From: an uncultured Clostridia bacterium
Lineage (GTDB): Bacteria; Bacillota; Clostridia; Christensenellales; UBA3700
NCBI GenBank assembly: GCA_947246685.1
Contig: CAMXSN010000001.1
Location: forward strand, 203,361 to 267,360
Length of the DNA stretch: 64,000 nt
Direction of reading: 5' to 3'
Shown here: positions 35,967 to 45,419 of the stretch, piece after piece
How the letters are laid out: every line of letters begins with the position of its first letter
How positions within the stretch are numbered: position 1 is the stretch's first letter
The notes under the pieces: model-generated
The model's input: only the letters and a program-made list of their open reading frames with translations
Told to the model about the DNA's origin: nothing
The model's database searches: none
Program-made: the position numbers and the translations under genes

Positions 35967-38548
35967 TGGCATTGTCGGATATGATGAAATTCTATCTCAC
36001 GCTTAAAGAAAAATACAAGGACGCTTTGGTATTTTTTAGATTGGGCGATTTTTACGAAATGTTTTTTGACGATGCAAAAATTGCCAGCAAAGAGCTTGAT
36101 CTGACGTTGACGGGCAGAAGCTGCGGTTTGGAAGAGCGCGCGCCTATGTGCGGAGTGCCGTACCATTCGGCGGAAGGATATATTGCAAAGCTTGTTCAAA
36201 AGGGTTATAAGGTCGCTATATGCGAACAGCTTACCGCACCCGAACAGGGAAAGCTGGTCGAGCGCGACGTTGTAAGAGTAGTTACGCCGGGAACCGTAAT
36301 CGAAGATAATATATTGGACGATAAGAAAAATAATTATCTTGCTTGTATTTGCGCATGTGAAAAAAGTTATGCATTGGCGTGGATTGACGTCTCTACCGGA
36401 GAATTCAATACCGTGCAATCGACTTACGGAGATTTTTCTTCTATTGAAGACTTGTTGGCGACGTTTTCTCCGTCGGAAATTATTTGCAATGAATTTGCTT
36501 ATGAACATTCCAAGAATTTATCGTCTATCAGAATAGGCCGGCTGCCGATATTTCAAAAATATTACGATTGGGCATTCGAATATAAGAGCGCGTATAATCT
36601 CTTGTTGAAACAATTTAACGTCACGACTTTGGCAAAGTTTGAATTCGAAGACAAGAAACTGTCGGTTGCCGCGGCTGGAGCTTTGGTCAATTATATAAAC
36701 GAAACTCAGAAAAGGTCGTTGGCGCATATATCGTCGATTCGCTACGTGCAGAACAATAAATTTCTTATAATGGACAATAACTGTCGCAGAAATCTCGAAA
36801 TATGCGAAAATACTCGCGATGCCTCTAAGAAAGCGACACTTTTGTGGGTATTGGACAAGACGCGTACTAATATGGGCGCTAGATGTCTCAGAAGATGGCT
36901 CGAACAACCGCTCAGAGATTCCAACGCCATAAATCAGAGATTGGACAGCGTAGAAGAATTGATCAACAACACAAGATTGAGAAATAATTTATATGACGGT
37001 TTGGGAGAAATAAGGGATATTGAAAGACTTACTTCAAAGATTGCTTTCGGCGCGCCGTCGCCCAAAGATCTGCTTGCGTTAGGTGCGTCGTTAAAAAGTC
37101 TTCCGCCGATTAAACAATTGCTGTCTTATGCAAACGCTCCGATGCTCAAGGAAATTTATAATAATATTTTTCTTCTTGAAGATATTGCCGATAAATTAAT
37201 AAACGCAATAGCAGATAATCCTCCGATAGTTTTGAAAGACGGCGGATATATACGCGACGGCTACGATCAAGAATTAGACGCATTGAGAGACGCTGCAACC
37301 ATGGGTAAACAATGGTTGGCAAATTTGGAAACTAAAGAAAAAGAAGAAACCGGCATAAAAAATCTAAAAGTCGGATTCAATAAAGTATTCGGCTACTATA
37401 TCGAAGTCAGCAAGACCAACGTAGACAAGGTGCCTTATAGATATCAGAGAAAACAAACTTTGACTACGGGCGAGAGATACATCACGCAGGAACTAAAAGA
37501 GATCGAAGAGCGGCTGTTGGGAGCAAAAGAAAAATCAATCGAAATAGAAAATAGGATTTTCGAAGAACTGAAATTAGATCTTATCAAAGTTATACCGCAA
37601 CTGCAATCGACGTCAAGGAGCATAGCTTTCTGCGACAGCATTCTTTCTCTGGCAAACGTCGCTATCGCAAATAATTATATCAAACCTATAATTAACGATA
37701 AGATAGAGGGGATTTCAATTAAAAACGGCAGACATCCCGTTGTGGAAAGCCTTCTTAAAACGAATGAATTTGTGCCCAACGACACGTTGCTGGATTGTTG
37801 CCAAAACCGAACTATGATAATAACCGGTCCGAATATGAGCGGTAAGAGTACATATATGAGACAGGTTGCGCTGATAACTTTTATGGCGCACATAGGAAGC
37901 TACGTGCCTGCCGAAAGCGCTAGCATTTCGATCACCGACCGAATTTTTACTCGCATCGGCGCAAGCGACGATTTGGCTTACGGTCAAAGTACGTTCATGG
38001 TCGAGATGGTAGAAGTTGCTACGATTCTTCAAAACGCAACTTTCAGAAGTCTTCTAATCTTGGATGAAATCGGACGGGGAACATCCACATTTGACGGTAT
38101 GTCCATTGCAAAAGCTGTCCTTGAAGACGTAAATAACAGAATAAGGTGCAAGACGCTGTTCTCAACGCATTATCACGAATTGACCGATATGGAAAATTCT
38201 TTTGAAGGAATTAAAAACTTTAAGGTTTTGGCTAGCGAAGTAGGTAACAACGTTGTATTCTTGCACAAGATCGCAAAGGGCGGAACCAACAAAAGCTTTG
38301 GAATTGAAGTTGCAAAATTTGCAGGAATACCGCAAAACGTGGTCAAGAGAGCAAAAGAAATATGTAAACTGTTGGAAAGCAGTCCGCTGACAATGAAAAA
38401 AACGGCTTTGGAAGAAAACAATTTGTTGGATATGAGCAAAGACAATGAATTGCGCGATGAATTGAAGAGTATCGACGTAGAAAACTTGACGCCTATTCAA
38501 GCGCTTGCAAAGCTCTCGTATTTGGCCGATATGGCAAAGAAGGATTGA
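35966..38548 (+). CDS. mutS: DNA mismatch repair protein MutS
   Basis: FFRLGDFYEMFFDDAK, TGPNMSGKSTYMRQVALI, LDEIGRGTSTFDGMSIA. Confidence 0.97.
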   Translation: MALSDMMKFYLTLKEKYKDALVFFRLGDFYEMFFDDAKIASKELDLTLTGRSCGLEERAPMCGVPYHSAEGYIAKLVQKGYKVAICEQLTAPEQGKLVERDVVRVVTPGTVIEDNILDDKKNNYLACICACEKSYALAWIDVSTGEFNTVQSTYGDFSSIEDLLATFSPSEIICNEFAYEHSKNLSSIRIGRLPIFQKYYDWAFEYKSAYNLLLKQFNVTTLAKFEFEDKKLSVAAAGALVNYINETQKRSLAHISSIRYVQNNKFLIMDNNCRRNLEICENTRDASKKATLLWVLDKTRTNMGARCLRRWLEQPLRDSNAINQRLDSVEELINNTRLRNNLYDGLGEIRDIERLTSKIAFGAPSPKDLLALGASLKSLPPIKQLLSYANAPMLKEIYNNIFLLEDIADKLINAIADNPPIVLKDGGYIRDGYDQELDALRDAATMGKQWLANLETKEKEETGIKNLKVGFNKVFGYYIEVSKTNVDKVPYRYQRKQTLTTGERYITQELKEIEERLLGAKEKSIEIENRIFEELKLDLIKVIPQLQSTSRSIAFCDSILSLANVAIANNYIKPIINDKIEGISIKNGRHPVVESLLKTNEFVPNDTLLDCCQNRTMIITGPNMSGKSTYMRQVALITFMAHIGSYVPAESASISITDRIFTRIGASDDLAYGQSTFMVEMVEVATILQNATFRSLLILDEIGRGTSTFDGMSIAKAVLEDVNNRIRCKTLFSTHYHELTDMENSFEGIKNFKVLASEVGNNVVFLHKIAKGGTNKSFGIEVAKFAGIPQNVVKRAKEICKLLESSPLTMKKTALEENNLLDMSKDNELRDELKSIDVENLTPIQALAKLSYLADMAKKD

Positions 38549-38549
38549 T

Positions 38550-40505
38550 ATGGCAAAAATTAACGTTTTGGATTCGAGTGTTTTTAATCTTATATCGGCA
38601 GGCGAAGTGGTCGAAAGACCGTCGTCCGTCGTAAAAGAGCTGGTCGAGAACAGTATTGATGCTGGGGCGACGAGTATATCAGTTGATATTAAAGACGGCG
38701 GAATATCGTCTATAGTGATTACAGACAACGGTTGCGGTATAGATAAAGACAATATGAGATTGGCGTTTCTTCCGCACGCGACGTCCAAGCTTGCAAAAGC
38801 CGAAGACCTGGACAATATCGCAACGTTGGGATTCAGAGGAGAAGCTCTCGCCTCTATAGCTGCTGTATCGCAAGTTACAATGACGTCGAAGACCGAGGAC
38901 TCGGACTTGGGTAATTATTTGATTCTTTCCGGCGGGAAAGTAGTAGAAGAAGGAAAAAAAGCAATAGCGCAAAGCACATGTATCTGCGTTGAAAACTTAT
39001 TTTTCAATACTCCCGTAAGAAAAAAGTTTTTGAAAAAACCTAAACAGGAAGAAGCAAATGTCACGGCAATAATGACTCAACTTGTCTTAGCGAACCCAGA
39101 TATTAAATTTAAGTATTCTGTCGACGGAAAGAAGATTTTTCAGACCAACGGAGGATTTGAGGAGGCTATATTTGCCGTATATAACACGGAAATCGCCAAC
39201 AACTTAATACCTTTTGATTATACTTACGATAAGTATAGAATTTACGGATATGCGGGCAATACGTCACTTTTTAGACACAACAGGAATTATCAGACGATAA
39301 TTATCAACGGCAGAGTGATTGAAAACAGCACTATTTCCACAGCGGTGTCGCAAGCATACGGAAGTAAACTGATGACGAGGACTTATCCTGTATTTGCGTT
39401 AAATATCGTCATGCCGTTTGACGAAGTCGACGTCAACGTTCATCCAACCAAGACGGACGTCAGATTTGCAGACGGGCATAGCGTTTTTTCGCGAGTATAT
39501 AAGGCGATAACGTCTGCGCTGGCGCAGCAACAACAAAGTTTAACGTTCGGCAACAACAATCCAGTTAACGCCGCAGTCTTGTCCTGCGAGAAAGATTCCG
39601 CCAAACAAGGTGTCAATACTGAAGAAAGCGCTCAAGCGGAAAAAAATGTTACGAGCGACTTTTCTCAAAAAATATATGATAAATCAACGCCAAACGCCGA
39701 TACAGTTTTCGATTTGGATAAATTACTGGAAAAACAGCGCAAAATAGTCGAAGAACAGAGGTACGTAAAAGACTTGCCGAAATCCAACTATGGCGTTGCA
39801 GACGGCGTAAAATCTGCTTTTACAGCGAATAGCAAAATCGACGTTAAAGAAAAATCCAAAGATATAAAGAAAAATCATGTCGATACAGAAATCAAGTCCA
39901 ATCTGCTGGATATGGTTGAAGCGCAACTCGAGAGCGATTATACGGTAGTCGGACAGGTATTCGACACTTATCTCATTATCGAAGCGGACGGTAAAGTACA
40001 TTTTGTAGATCAACACGCTGTGCACGAAAGATTTATATACGACGGGTTGATTGAAGAAGTTAACGGCGGCAACGTCAATGTTCAGTATATGTTGGTTCCG
40101 TTTATTTTGGAATGCAATAATTCTCAGTACGAGTATATCTCTGTGATGAAAGAGAGTTTGAAATCTTTGGGTTTTGATATCGAAGAATTCGGAGGATTGA
40201 GTTATAAGATCAACAGTGTGCCGTATATAGTGAGAGAAATTAATCTTGCGGTCTTCTTTGACCAGTTATTTGCCGAACGACAATCGGCTCTAAGTCTTAA
40301 AAATTCAGATTTGATAAGAGATAAACTTGCTCAAAAGGCTTGTAAGGCGGCGATAAAAGCAGGAGAAAAACTCGATAATGACCAAATCAAAAGATTGTTG
40401 GACAGCATGAAGAACGGTATTCCGCTGCAGTGTCCGCACGGCAGACCGGCGGTTATATCGTATAGCCGAAAAGATTTTGATAAAATCTTCAAGAGGATAG
40501 TATGA
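38550..40505 (+). CDS. mutL: DNA mismatch repair protein MutL
   Basis: LIAAGEVVERP-like start, DNGCGI, ATSKL, GFRGEALASI; MutL C-terminal CPHGRPAV motif; ATG 38550. Confidence 0.96.
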   Translation: MAKINVLDSSVFNLISAGEVVERPSSVVKELVENSIDAGATSISVDIKDGGISSIVITDNGCGIDKDNMRLAFLPHATSKLAKAEDLDNIATLGFRGEALASIAAVSQVTMTSKTEDSDLGNYLILSGGKVVEEGKKAIAQSTCICVENLFFNTPVRKKFLKKPKQEEANVTAIMTQLVLANPDIKFKYSVDGKKIFQTNGGFEEAIFAVYNTEIANNLIPFDYTYDKYRIYGYAGNTSLFRHNRNYQTIIINGRVIENSTISTAVSQAYGSKLMTRTYPVFALNIVMPFDEVDVNVHPTKTDVRFADGHSVFSRVYKAITSALAQQQQSLTFGNNNPVNAAVLSCEKDSAKQGVNTEESAQAEKNVTSDFSQKIYDKSTPNADTVFDLDKLLEKQRKIVEEQRYVKDLPKSNYGVADGVKSAFTANSKIDVKEKSKDIKKNHVDTEIKSNLLDMVEAQLESDYTVVGQVFDTYLIIEADGKVHFVDQHAVHERFIYDGLIEEVNGGNVNVQYMLVPFILECNNSQYEYISVMKESLKSLGFDIEEFGGLSYKINSVPYIVREINLAVFFDQLFAERQSALSLKNSDLIRDKLAQKACKAAIKAGEKLDNDQIKRLLDSMKNGIPLQCPHGRPAVISYSRKDFDKIFKRIV

Positions 40506-41404
40506 CAAAAGTCATAGTAATAGCAGGTCCTACTGCAAGCGGAAAAACTGCGTTTGGAGTTGAAGTAGCCAGGCTGTTTGACGGCGAAATAATATCCTGC
40601 GACAGTATGCAAATATATAAAGAGATGAATATCGGTACAGCAAAGATCACCGATGAAGAGACTTTCGGCGTCCGACATTACATGATAGATACTGTCGATC
40701 CGAATAGGGAATTCAGCGTAGGCGAATATTCTAAGACGGCAAAGAGTTTGATAAGTGACATTGCGGACAGAGGCAAGATTCCGATTATTGTCGGAGGCAC
40801 GGGACTTTATATTGACGGAGTGCTTTATCCGCTGACTTTCGGCGCAGGCAAAGACGAGTCCGTACGGCGGGAACTGGAGAAGGAATGTGAAATTTTCGGC
40901 AAGCAGCATATGTACGACATGCTTGTCAAGATCGATCCGGCAGATGCGAGCAAAATTCATCCCAACAACGTAAAACGCGTGCTAAGAGCTTTGGAAATAT
41001 ATAGACTTACCGGCACAAGCAAATCTAATATGCAAAGCGACGCCAAACAGTTGCAATACGATTGTTGTATGGTTGTGCTCAATCCCTCAAAAGAAATACT
41101 TGCCGATCGAATAAGTAGACGAGTAGATCAAATGTTTGACAACGGATTGCCGCAAGAGGTTGAGCGGTTGCTTTCGATGGGATTGAATTTTTCTATGCAG
41201 AGTATGCAAGCAATCGGATATAAAGAATTTTCTGACAAAAATGCGGACTTAACGGAAATAAAAGAATCGATTAAATCCAACTCAAGAAAATATGCAAAGA
41301 GACAAATCACTTGGTTCAAAAGATATGATTTTGCAAAATGGTTCGATCCCACGATACAAAAAGACGAATGTATACAATATATAGAAAGATTTTTGAGAGG
41401 TTAA
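40502..41404 (+). CDS. miaA: tRNA dimethylallyltransferase MiaA
   Basis: VIAGPTASGKTAFGVEVA, SCDSMQIYKEMNIGTAKI, GGTGLYIDGVLY. Confidence 0.96.
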   Translation: MTKVIVIAGPTASGKTAFGVEVARLFDGEIISCDSMQIYKEMNIGTAKITDEETFGVRHYMIDTVDPNREFSVGEYSKTAKSLISDIADRGKIPIIVGGTGLYIDGVLYPLTFGAGKDESVRRELEKECEIFGKQHMYDMLVKIDPADASKIHPNNVKRVLRALEIYRLTGTSKSNMQSDAKQLQYDCCMVVLNPSKEILADRISRRVDQMFDNGLPQEVERLLSMGLNFSMQSMQAIGYKEFSDKNADLTEIKESIKSNSRKYAKRQITWFKRYDFAKWFDPTIQKDECIQYIERFLRG

Positions 41405-41405
41405 A

Positions 41406-42635
41406 ATGAATTTTAGACAGAGAAGTATAGATATAATTAACGACGCGCAGAAAAAACTCCAACCTCAATTTGAGTATATCGAAGACGTGGCACTATTCAA
41501 CCAAAATAAAGTTTTGCAGGCGTTTAAGGATAACAACGTCGGTCAAAGGCACTTTTCGCAAACCAACGGATACGGTTATGACGATATCGGCAGAGATACG
41601 CTTTGCAAAGTATTTGCGCAGATTTTCGGCGCAGAAGACGCGGTTGTTTCTCCGCTGATTGTCAGCGGCACTCATGCTTTGACTTTGGCATTATTCGGAA
41701 TATTGAGACCGGGAGACGAAATGGTATCAATCACGGGAAGTCCGTACGATACTCTTAAAGAAGTGATAGCGGGAAGCGGAAACGGTTCGCTTAAAGATTT
41801 CAACGTAACGTATCGGCAAATGCAATTGAAAAACGGCAAAATAGATCTAGATACGCTTGGAGATTATATATCGGATAAGACAAAACTGATATTTATCGGC
41901 AGATCCAGAGGTTATGAATGGCGAGACGCGCTGTCTGTCGACGAAATAGAGCGCACGATAACCGCAATAAGACTTATTAAATCAGACGTATGCGTCATGG
42001 TGGATAATTGCTACGGAGAATTTATCGATTACAAGGAGCCGACTCAGGTTGGCGCAGATATAATAGCGGGGTCGCTTATAAAAAATCCAGGCGGAGGAAT
42101 TGCCGTAACGGGAGGTTATGTTTGCGGTAAACAAAAATATATAGACCTAATTGCAAGCAGACTGACTTCGCCGTCAATAGGAATGGAAGTCGGATCTTAC
42201 GCATATGGGTATAAAGATTTTTATCAAGGCATTTTTCTTGCGCCGCACACCGTGTCTCAAGCAATAAAAGGATCTATGCTTTTCGGTCAAGTGTTTTCCC
42301 AATTGGGATTTGAAACCATGCCTAAAGTCGGAGATAAATGCAAAGATATAATAAGGTCGATTAAATTTGATACGCAACAGCAGTTGATAGATTTTTGCAG
42401 AGCGGTGCAGGAAGCGTCGCCGATTGACAGCAACGTGGTTCCGTTTCCGTGGGATATGCCGGGATATGAACACCAAGTTATAATGGCGGCGGGGACTTTC
42501 GTTGCCGGCGCGTCGATAGAATTGTCGGCTGACAGCCCGATTAAAGAACCGTATATAGCATATTTGCAGGGCGGATTAACCTTTGAACACGTCAAAATTG
42601 CTTGCGCGTATTGTCTGGATAAATTAAACCTGTAA
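41406..42635 (+). CDS. Methionine gamma-lyase family / aluminium-resistance-like PLP protein
   Basis: DNCYGEFIDYKEPTQVGADIIAGSLIKNPGGGIA, SPSIGMEVGSYAYGYKDFYQGIFLAPHTV. Confidence 0.88.
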   Translation: MNFRQRSIDIINDAQKKLQPQFEYIEDVALFNQNKVLQAFKDNNVGQRHFSQTNGYGYDDIGRDTLCKVFAQIFGAEDAVVSPLIVSGTHALTLALFGILRPGDEMVSITGSPYDTLKEVIAGSGNGSLKDFNVTYRQMQLKNGKIDLDTLGDYISDKTKLIFIGRSRGYEWRDALSVDEIERTITAIRLIKSDVCVMVDNCYGEFIDYKEPTQVGADIIAGSLIKNPGGGIAVTGGYVCGKQKYIDLIASRLTSPSIGMEVGSYAYGYKDFYQGIFLAPHTVSQAIKGSMLFGQVFSQLGFETMPKVGDKCKDIIRSIKFDTQQQLIDFCRAVQEASPIDSNVVPFPWDMPGYEHQVIMAAGTFVAGASIELSADSPIKEPYIAYLQGGLTFEHVKIACAYCLDKLNL

Positions 42636-42652
42636 ATTACTTTTTTGAATGT

Positions 42653-42692
42653 AAAATAGGACGTATCTTTTGAATACGTCCTATTTTTATAT
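42653..42692. terminator. Bidirectional terminator between convergent genes
   Basis: AAAATAGGACGTAT cttttga ATACGTCCTATTTTT. Confidence 0.85.
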
Positions 42693-42703
42693 AATAAATA
42701 ATA

Positions 42704-43408
42704 TCAATATATTTTATTACGCATAAGACCTGTGGCAACTCCGAGAATTCTGAATTCTCTGTCGCTAGTGACTATTATATCGCTCATTTCATCGTTTTCG
42801 GGTCTAAGTCTTATATAACTTCCGCAATTATAAAAGCGTTTCAATGTCACTTCGTTGTTGTCAATTTGGGCTACCACAATGTCTCCGTCTCTTGCGACTT
42901 GCTGTTGCCGCACCAACACCATATCTCCGTTGAGAATGCCGATATTTCGCATGCTTTCTCCTTTTACGTTAAGAAGAAACATTTGACCTTTGCAATTGAA
43001 ATAATCGCTTGGAATAGTATAGCTGGTGTCGTTTTCGACGTCAGCGTAGAGCGGGGAACCTGCCGCAACGTTGCCTAACATAGGTATTTTTATTAAATTG
43101 GCAAACAATTCATCCGCATTGCTATCAGATACAATCTCATCTTCACTGATATGTTCGGTGCTTAATAAATTCGATTTTTTTTCTACAATCTCTATGGCGC
43201 GATTTTTATTTTCACCTTTTTTGATCGCTCCCTGTTCCTCGAGCTTATCCAAATAATATTTTGCAGAAGCTGTTGACTTAAACCCTATTTGAGCGCAAAT
43301 CTCTCTTACTGTGGGCGGATATCCTTTTTCTTCTGAAAATTTCTTGATGAAATCAAGTGTTTTATTACATTTTTCCGCTGTTTTTTCTATGGTTTTGCCT
43401 TTTGCCAT
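42704..43408 (-). CDS. lexA: LexA repressor
   Basis: N-terminal wHTH, cleavage site LGNVAAGSPLYA, GESMRNIGI Ser, EVTLKRFY Lys. Confidence 0.94.
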   Translation of the reverse strand: MAKGKTIEKTAEKCNKTLDFIKKFSEEKGYPPTVREICAQIGFKSTASAKYYLDKLEEQGAIKKGENKNRAIEIVEKKSNLLSTEHISEDEIVSDSNADELFANLIKIPMLGNVAAGSPLYADVENDTSYTIPSDYFNCKGQMFLLNVKGESMRNIGILNGDMVLVRQQQVARDGDIVVAQIDNNEVTLKRFYNCGSYIRLRPENDEMSDIIVTSDREFRILGVATGLMRNKIY

Positions 43409-43446
43409 AAATTTATCCTCATAGTTTGCTGATTAATTAAATATTA

Positions 43447-43503
43447 GCACAAATGTTCACATTTGACAAGTAATATCTTATAATTTTTGAATATTTGTTT
43501 ACA
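43447..43503 (-). promoter_or_regulatory. Two candidate LexA-box-like operators upstream of lexA
   Basis: Minus-strand TGTGAACATTTGTGC (43447-43461) and TGTAAACAAATATTC (43489-43503). Confidence 0.45.
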
Positions 43504-43641
43504 TTTTAATTTTGCGTACGTATTTCCAATCGATAGTTTGAGCATGGATTTATCGACGACAGCAAATTCCAACTTCAATAACTATGTTTTTTGGAGATAA
43601 GGGTAAGTCAAAATGCAGTGTTGGCATTTTTTAATTCTATG

Positions 43642-44700
43642 TTAATCTTGATTTTTATTGCGCAATAGCACGCGATTTGCTGCTGCGCGTTTTATATCGT
43701 CGCTTATAGCTGCATAGTGTTTTTTGGTAGTATTGATATCTTTATGTCCCAACACTTCGGCTACGACGTAGATATCGTTGGTCTCTTTGTATAGATTTGT
43801 GCCGTAAGTGCTTCTTAATTTATGCGGAGTAATATGTTTTAACGGCGTTGTTATGCTTGCGTATTTTTTTACAAGATTTTGCACGGCTCTTACGGTAATT
43901 CGCTTGTTTTGCAGAGAAACAAAGAGCGCGGGCTCGCTGTCCAATAGCGGATTAAGACTTCTTTCATCTAGATAATTGAGCAATGCAGATGCGACTTCGT
44001 CCGAAAAATACAAAATCGTCTGATTTCCGCCTTTTCGAGTAATTCTAAATCCGTTAACGTTAAAATCAAGATCTGACACGTCGATGCCCACCAATTCGCT
44101 TATTCTTATTCCGGTGCCCAAAAATAGCGTCAATATGGCTATATCTCTGGTTCTTGTTTTAATTTGAGATGTTTTTTGTCTCTCAGACAAGCCGACGCCG
44201 TTTTCGACGTTTTCCAAAAGCCGACTTACTTCGTCGACTTCAAGTCTAATAATAGCTTTATCGTGCAATTTAAGGCTCATCACTTTTGAAGCCGGATCGG
44301 AGAGGATTCTGTCTTTGTTGTAATTATACTTGAAAAAAGATTTTATTGTCGCTAATTTGCGCGCTTTTGTTTTTTCGCTGTTGCTGTATTCCGTGCCGTT
44401 AATTTCAAATGCCGTCAAATAATTCAAAAACATTTCTATATGAAAAGTGTCGACAAGTTTCAATTCGTCGTATCCGAATTGTCTTATATTGGTTATGTGA
44501 GTGAATTCCGCGCATTCTTTACACAGATAATTAAAGAATATCTTAAGATCCTGAGCATATCCAAGTCGTGTAAGTATCAAAGTTCGATTTTCGATTCCTA
44601 AAAAGAATTCGCTGCATATTAACGGCAATTCTTTTAATAATTGTCTCAACTTAATATTGCAGTCATAATTTCTTTGTTCAAAATAGTTTCTTTCCGACAT
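43642..44700 (-). CDS. Tyrosine recombinase, Xer-like
   Basis: GTGIRISELVGIDVSDLD, TPHKLRSTYGTNLYKETNDIYVVAEVLGHKDINTTKKHYA (R..HxLR..GH..Y catalytic set). Confidence 0.92.
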   Translation of the reverse strand: MSERNYFEQRNYDCNIKLRQLLKELPLICSEFFLGIENRTLILTRLGYAQDLKIFFNYLCKECAEFTHITNIRQFGYDELKLVDTFHIEMFLNYLTAFEINGTEYSNSEKTKARKLATIKSFFKYNYNKDRILSDPASKVMSLKLHDKAIIRLEVDEVSRLLENVENGVGLSERQKTSQIKTRTRDIAILTLFLGTGIRISELVGIDVSDLDFNVNGFRITRKGGNQTILYFSDEVASALLNYLDERSLNPLLDSEPALFVSLQNKRITVRAVQNLVKKYASITTPLKHITPHKLRSTYGTNLYKETNDIYVVAEVLGHKDINTTKKHYAAISDDIKRAAANRVLLRNKNQD

Positions 44701-45030
44701 AATTATATATTATCATAATTTATTTCAAAATACAAACAAATAAAATGAACATATATTCGTTTTATTAAACATTTTCAAAGCAAAGCAATATCTTGTTAAT
44801 TGATGCGCCAGGGAATTTGAAGTTAATTATTCCTTATTTCGCTACTGAAGAAATAATGCATCAATGTATTGCCGACTGTTTCCAATGCAAAAGAAGTTCA
44901 ATCTTAGCATTATTTTTGTGCGATAAAATTTGTGTTTTGTATTAAACAAATAATATCACCAATATTTATCATAATTACAAAAACATAATTAATTAAGAAT
45001 AATATTAGTATTTATAATAGTATTTATAGC

Positions 45031-45068
45031 ACAACTATTCGCAAAGCTATCGTTTTGCGAATAGTTGT
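45031..45068. repeat. 15-bp perfect inverted repeat
   Basis: ACAACTATTCGCAAA (45031-45045) / TTTGCGAATAGTTGT (45054-45068), 8-nt loop. Confidence 0.85.
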
Positions 45069-45419
45069 ATATTGCTCTCTTCACTAATTTTTTATAAAAA
45101 ATGCAATGAAAATTCAATCAGAATTTGTTGTTAAATAACCTTATTCGCTACGTCTAAAGTAAATATATTTATTTGCAAAAAGGTTTGTATGATACTTTTT
45201 CATATATTAAGATCTGGTTAATTTTGTTTACGTTGTGTAAATGTAAACATACTTTCATGTCGACGGTTTATGTTTATTTCTATATGTACACTTCCCCTAT
45301 TCCTTGCTCGGCAAATAAAATATTCTTATTAATTACTGCTATCAATGTAATTATTTGTTGATTTTTTGTATTCTTTATAGTAAAATATATTTGTTAAAAT
45401 ATATTGGAGGTATTTCGAG

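Noticed and set aside
38162-38815. 217-aa minus-strand ORF at the mutS/mutL junction
   Set aside because: Antisense to both genes; shadow frame
44690-44730. AT-rich stretch at the recombinase start (TTATGATAATATATAATTATGTCGG) resembling part of a Firmicutes dif site
   Set aside because: Spacing is off by one, the outer arms do not match and it overlaps the start codon; likely chance similarity in AT-rich DNA
45173-45361. 62-aa plus-strand ORF upstream of the PadR gene
   Set aside because: No RBS, low-complexity composition, overlaps the proposed regulatory region
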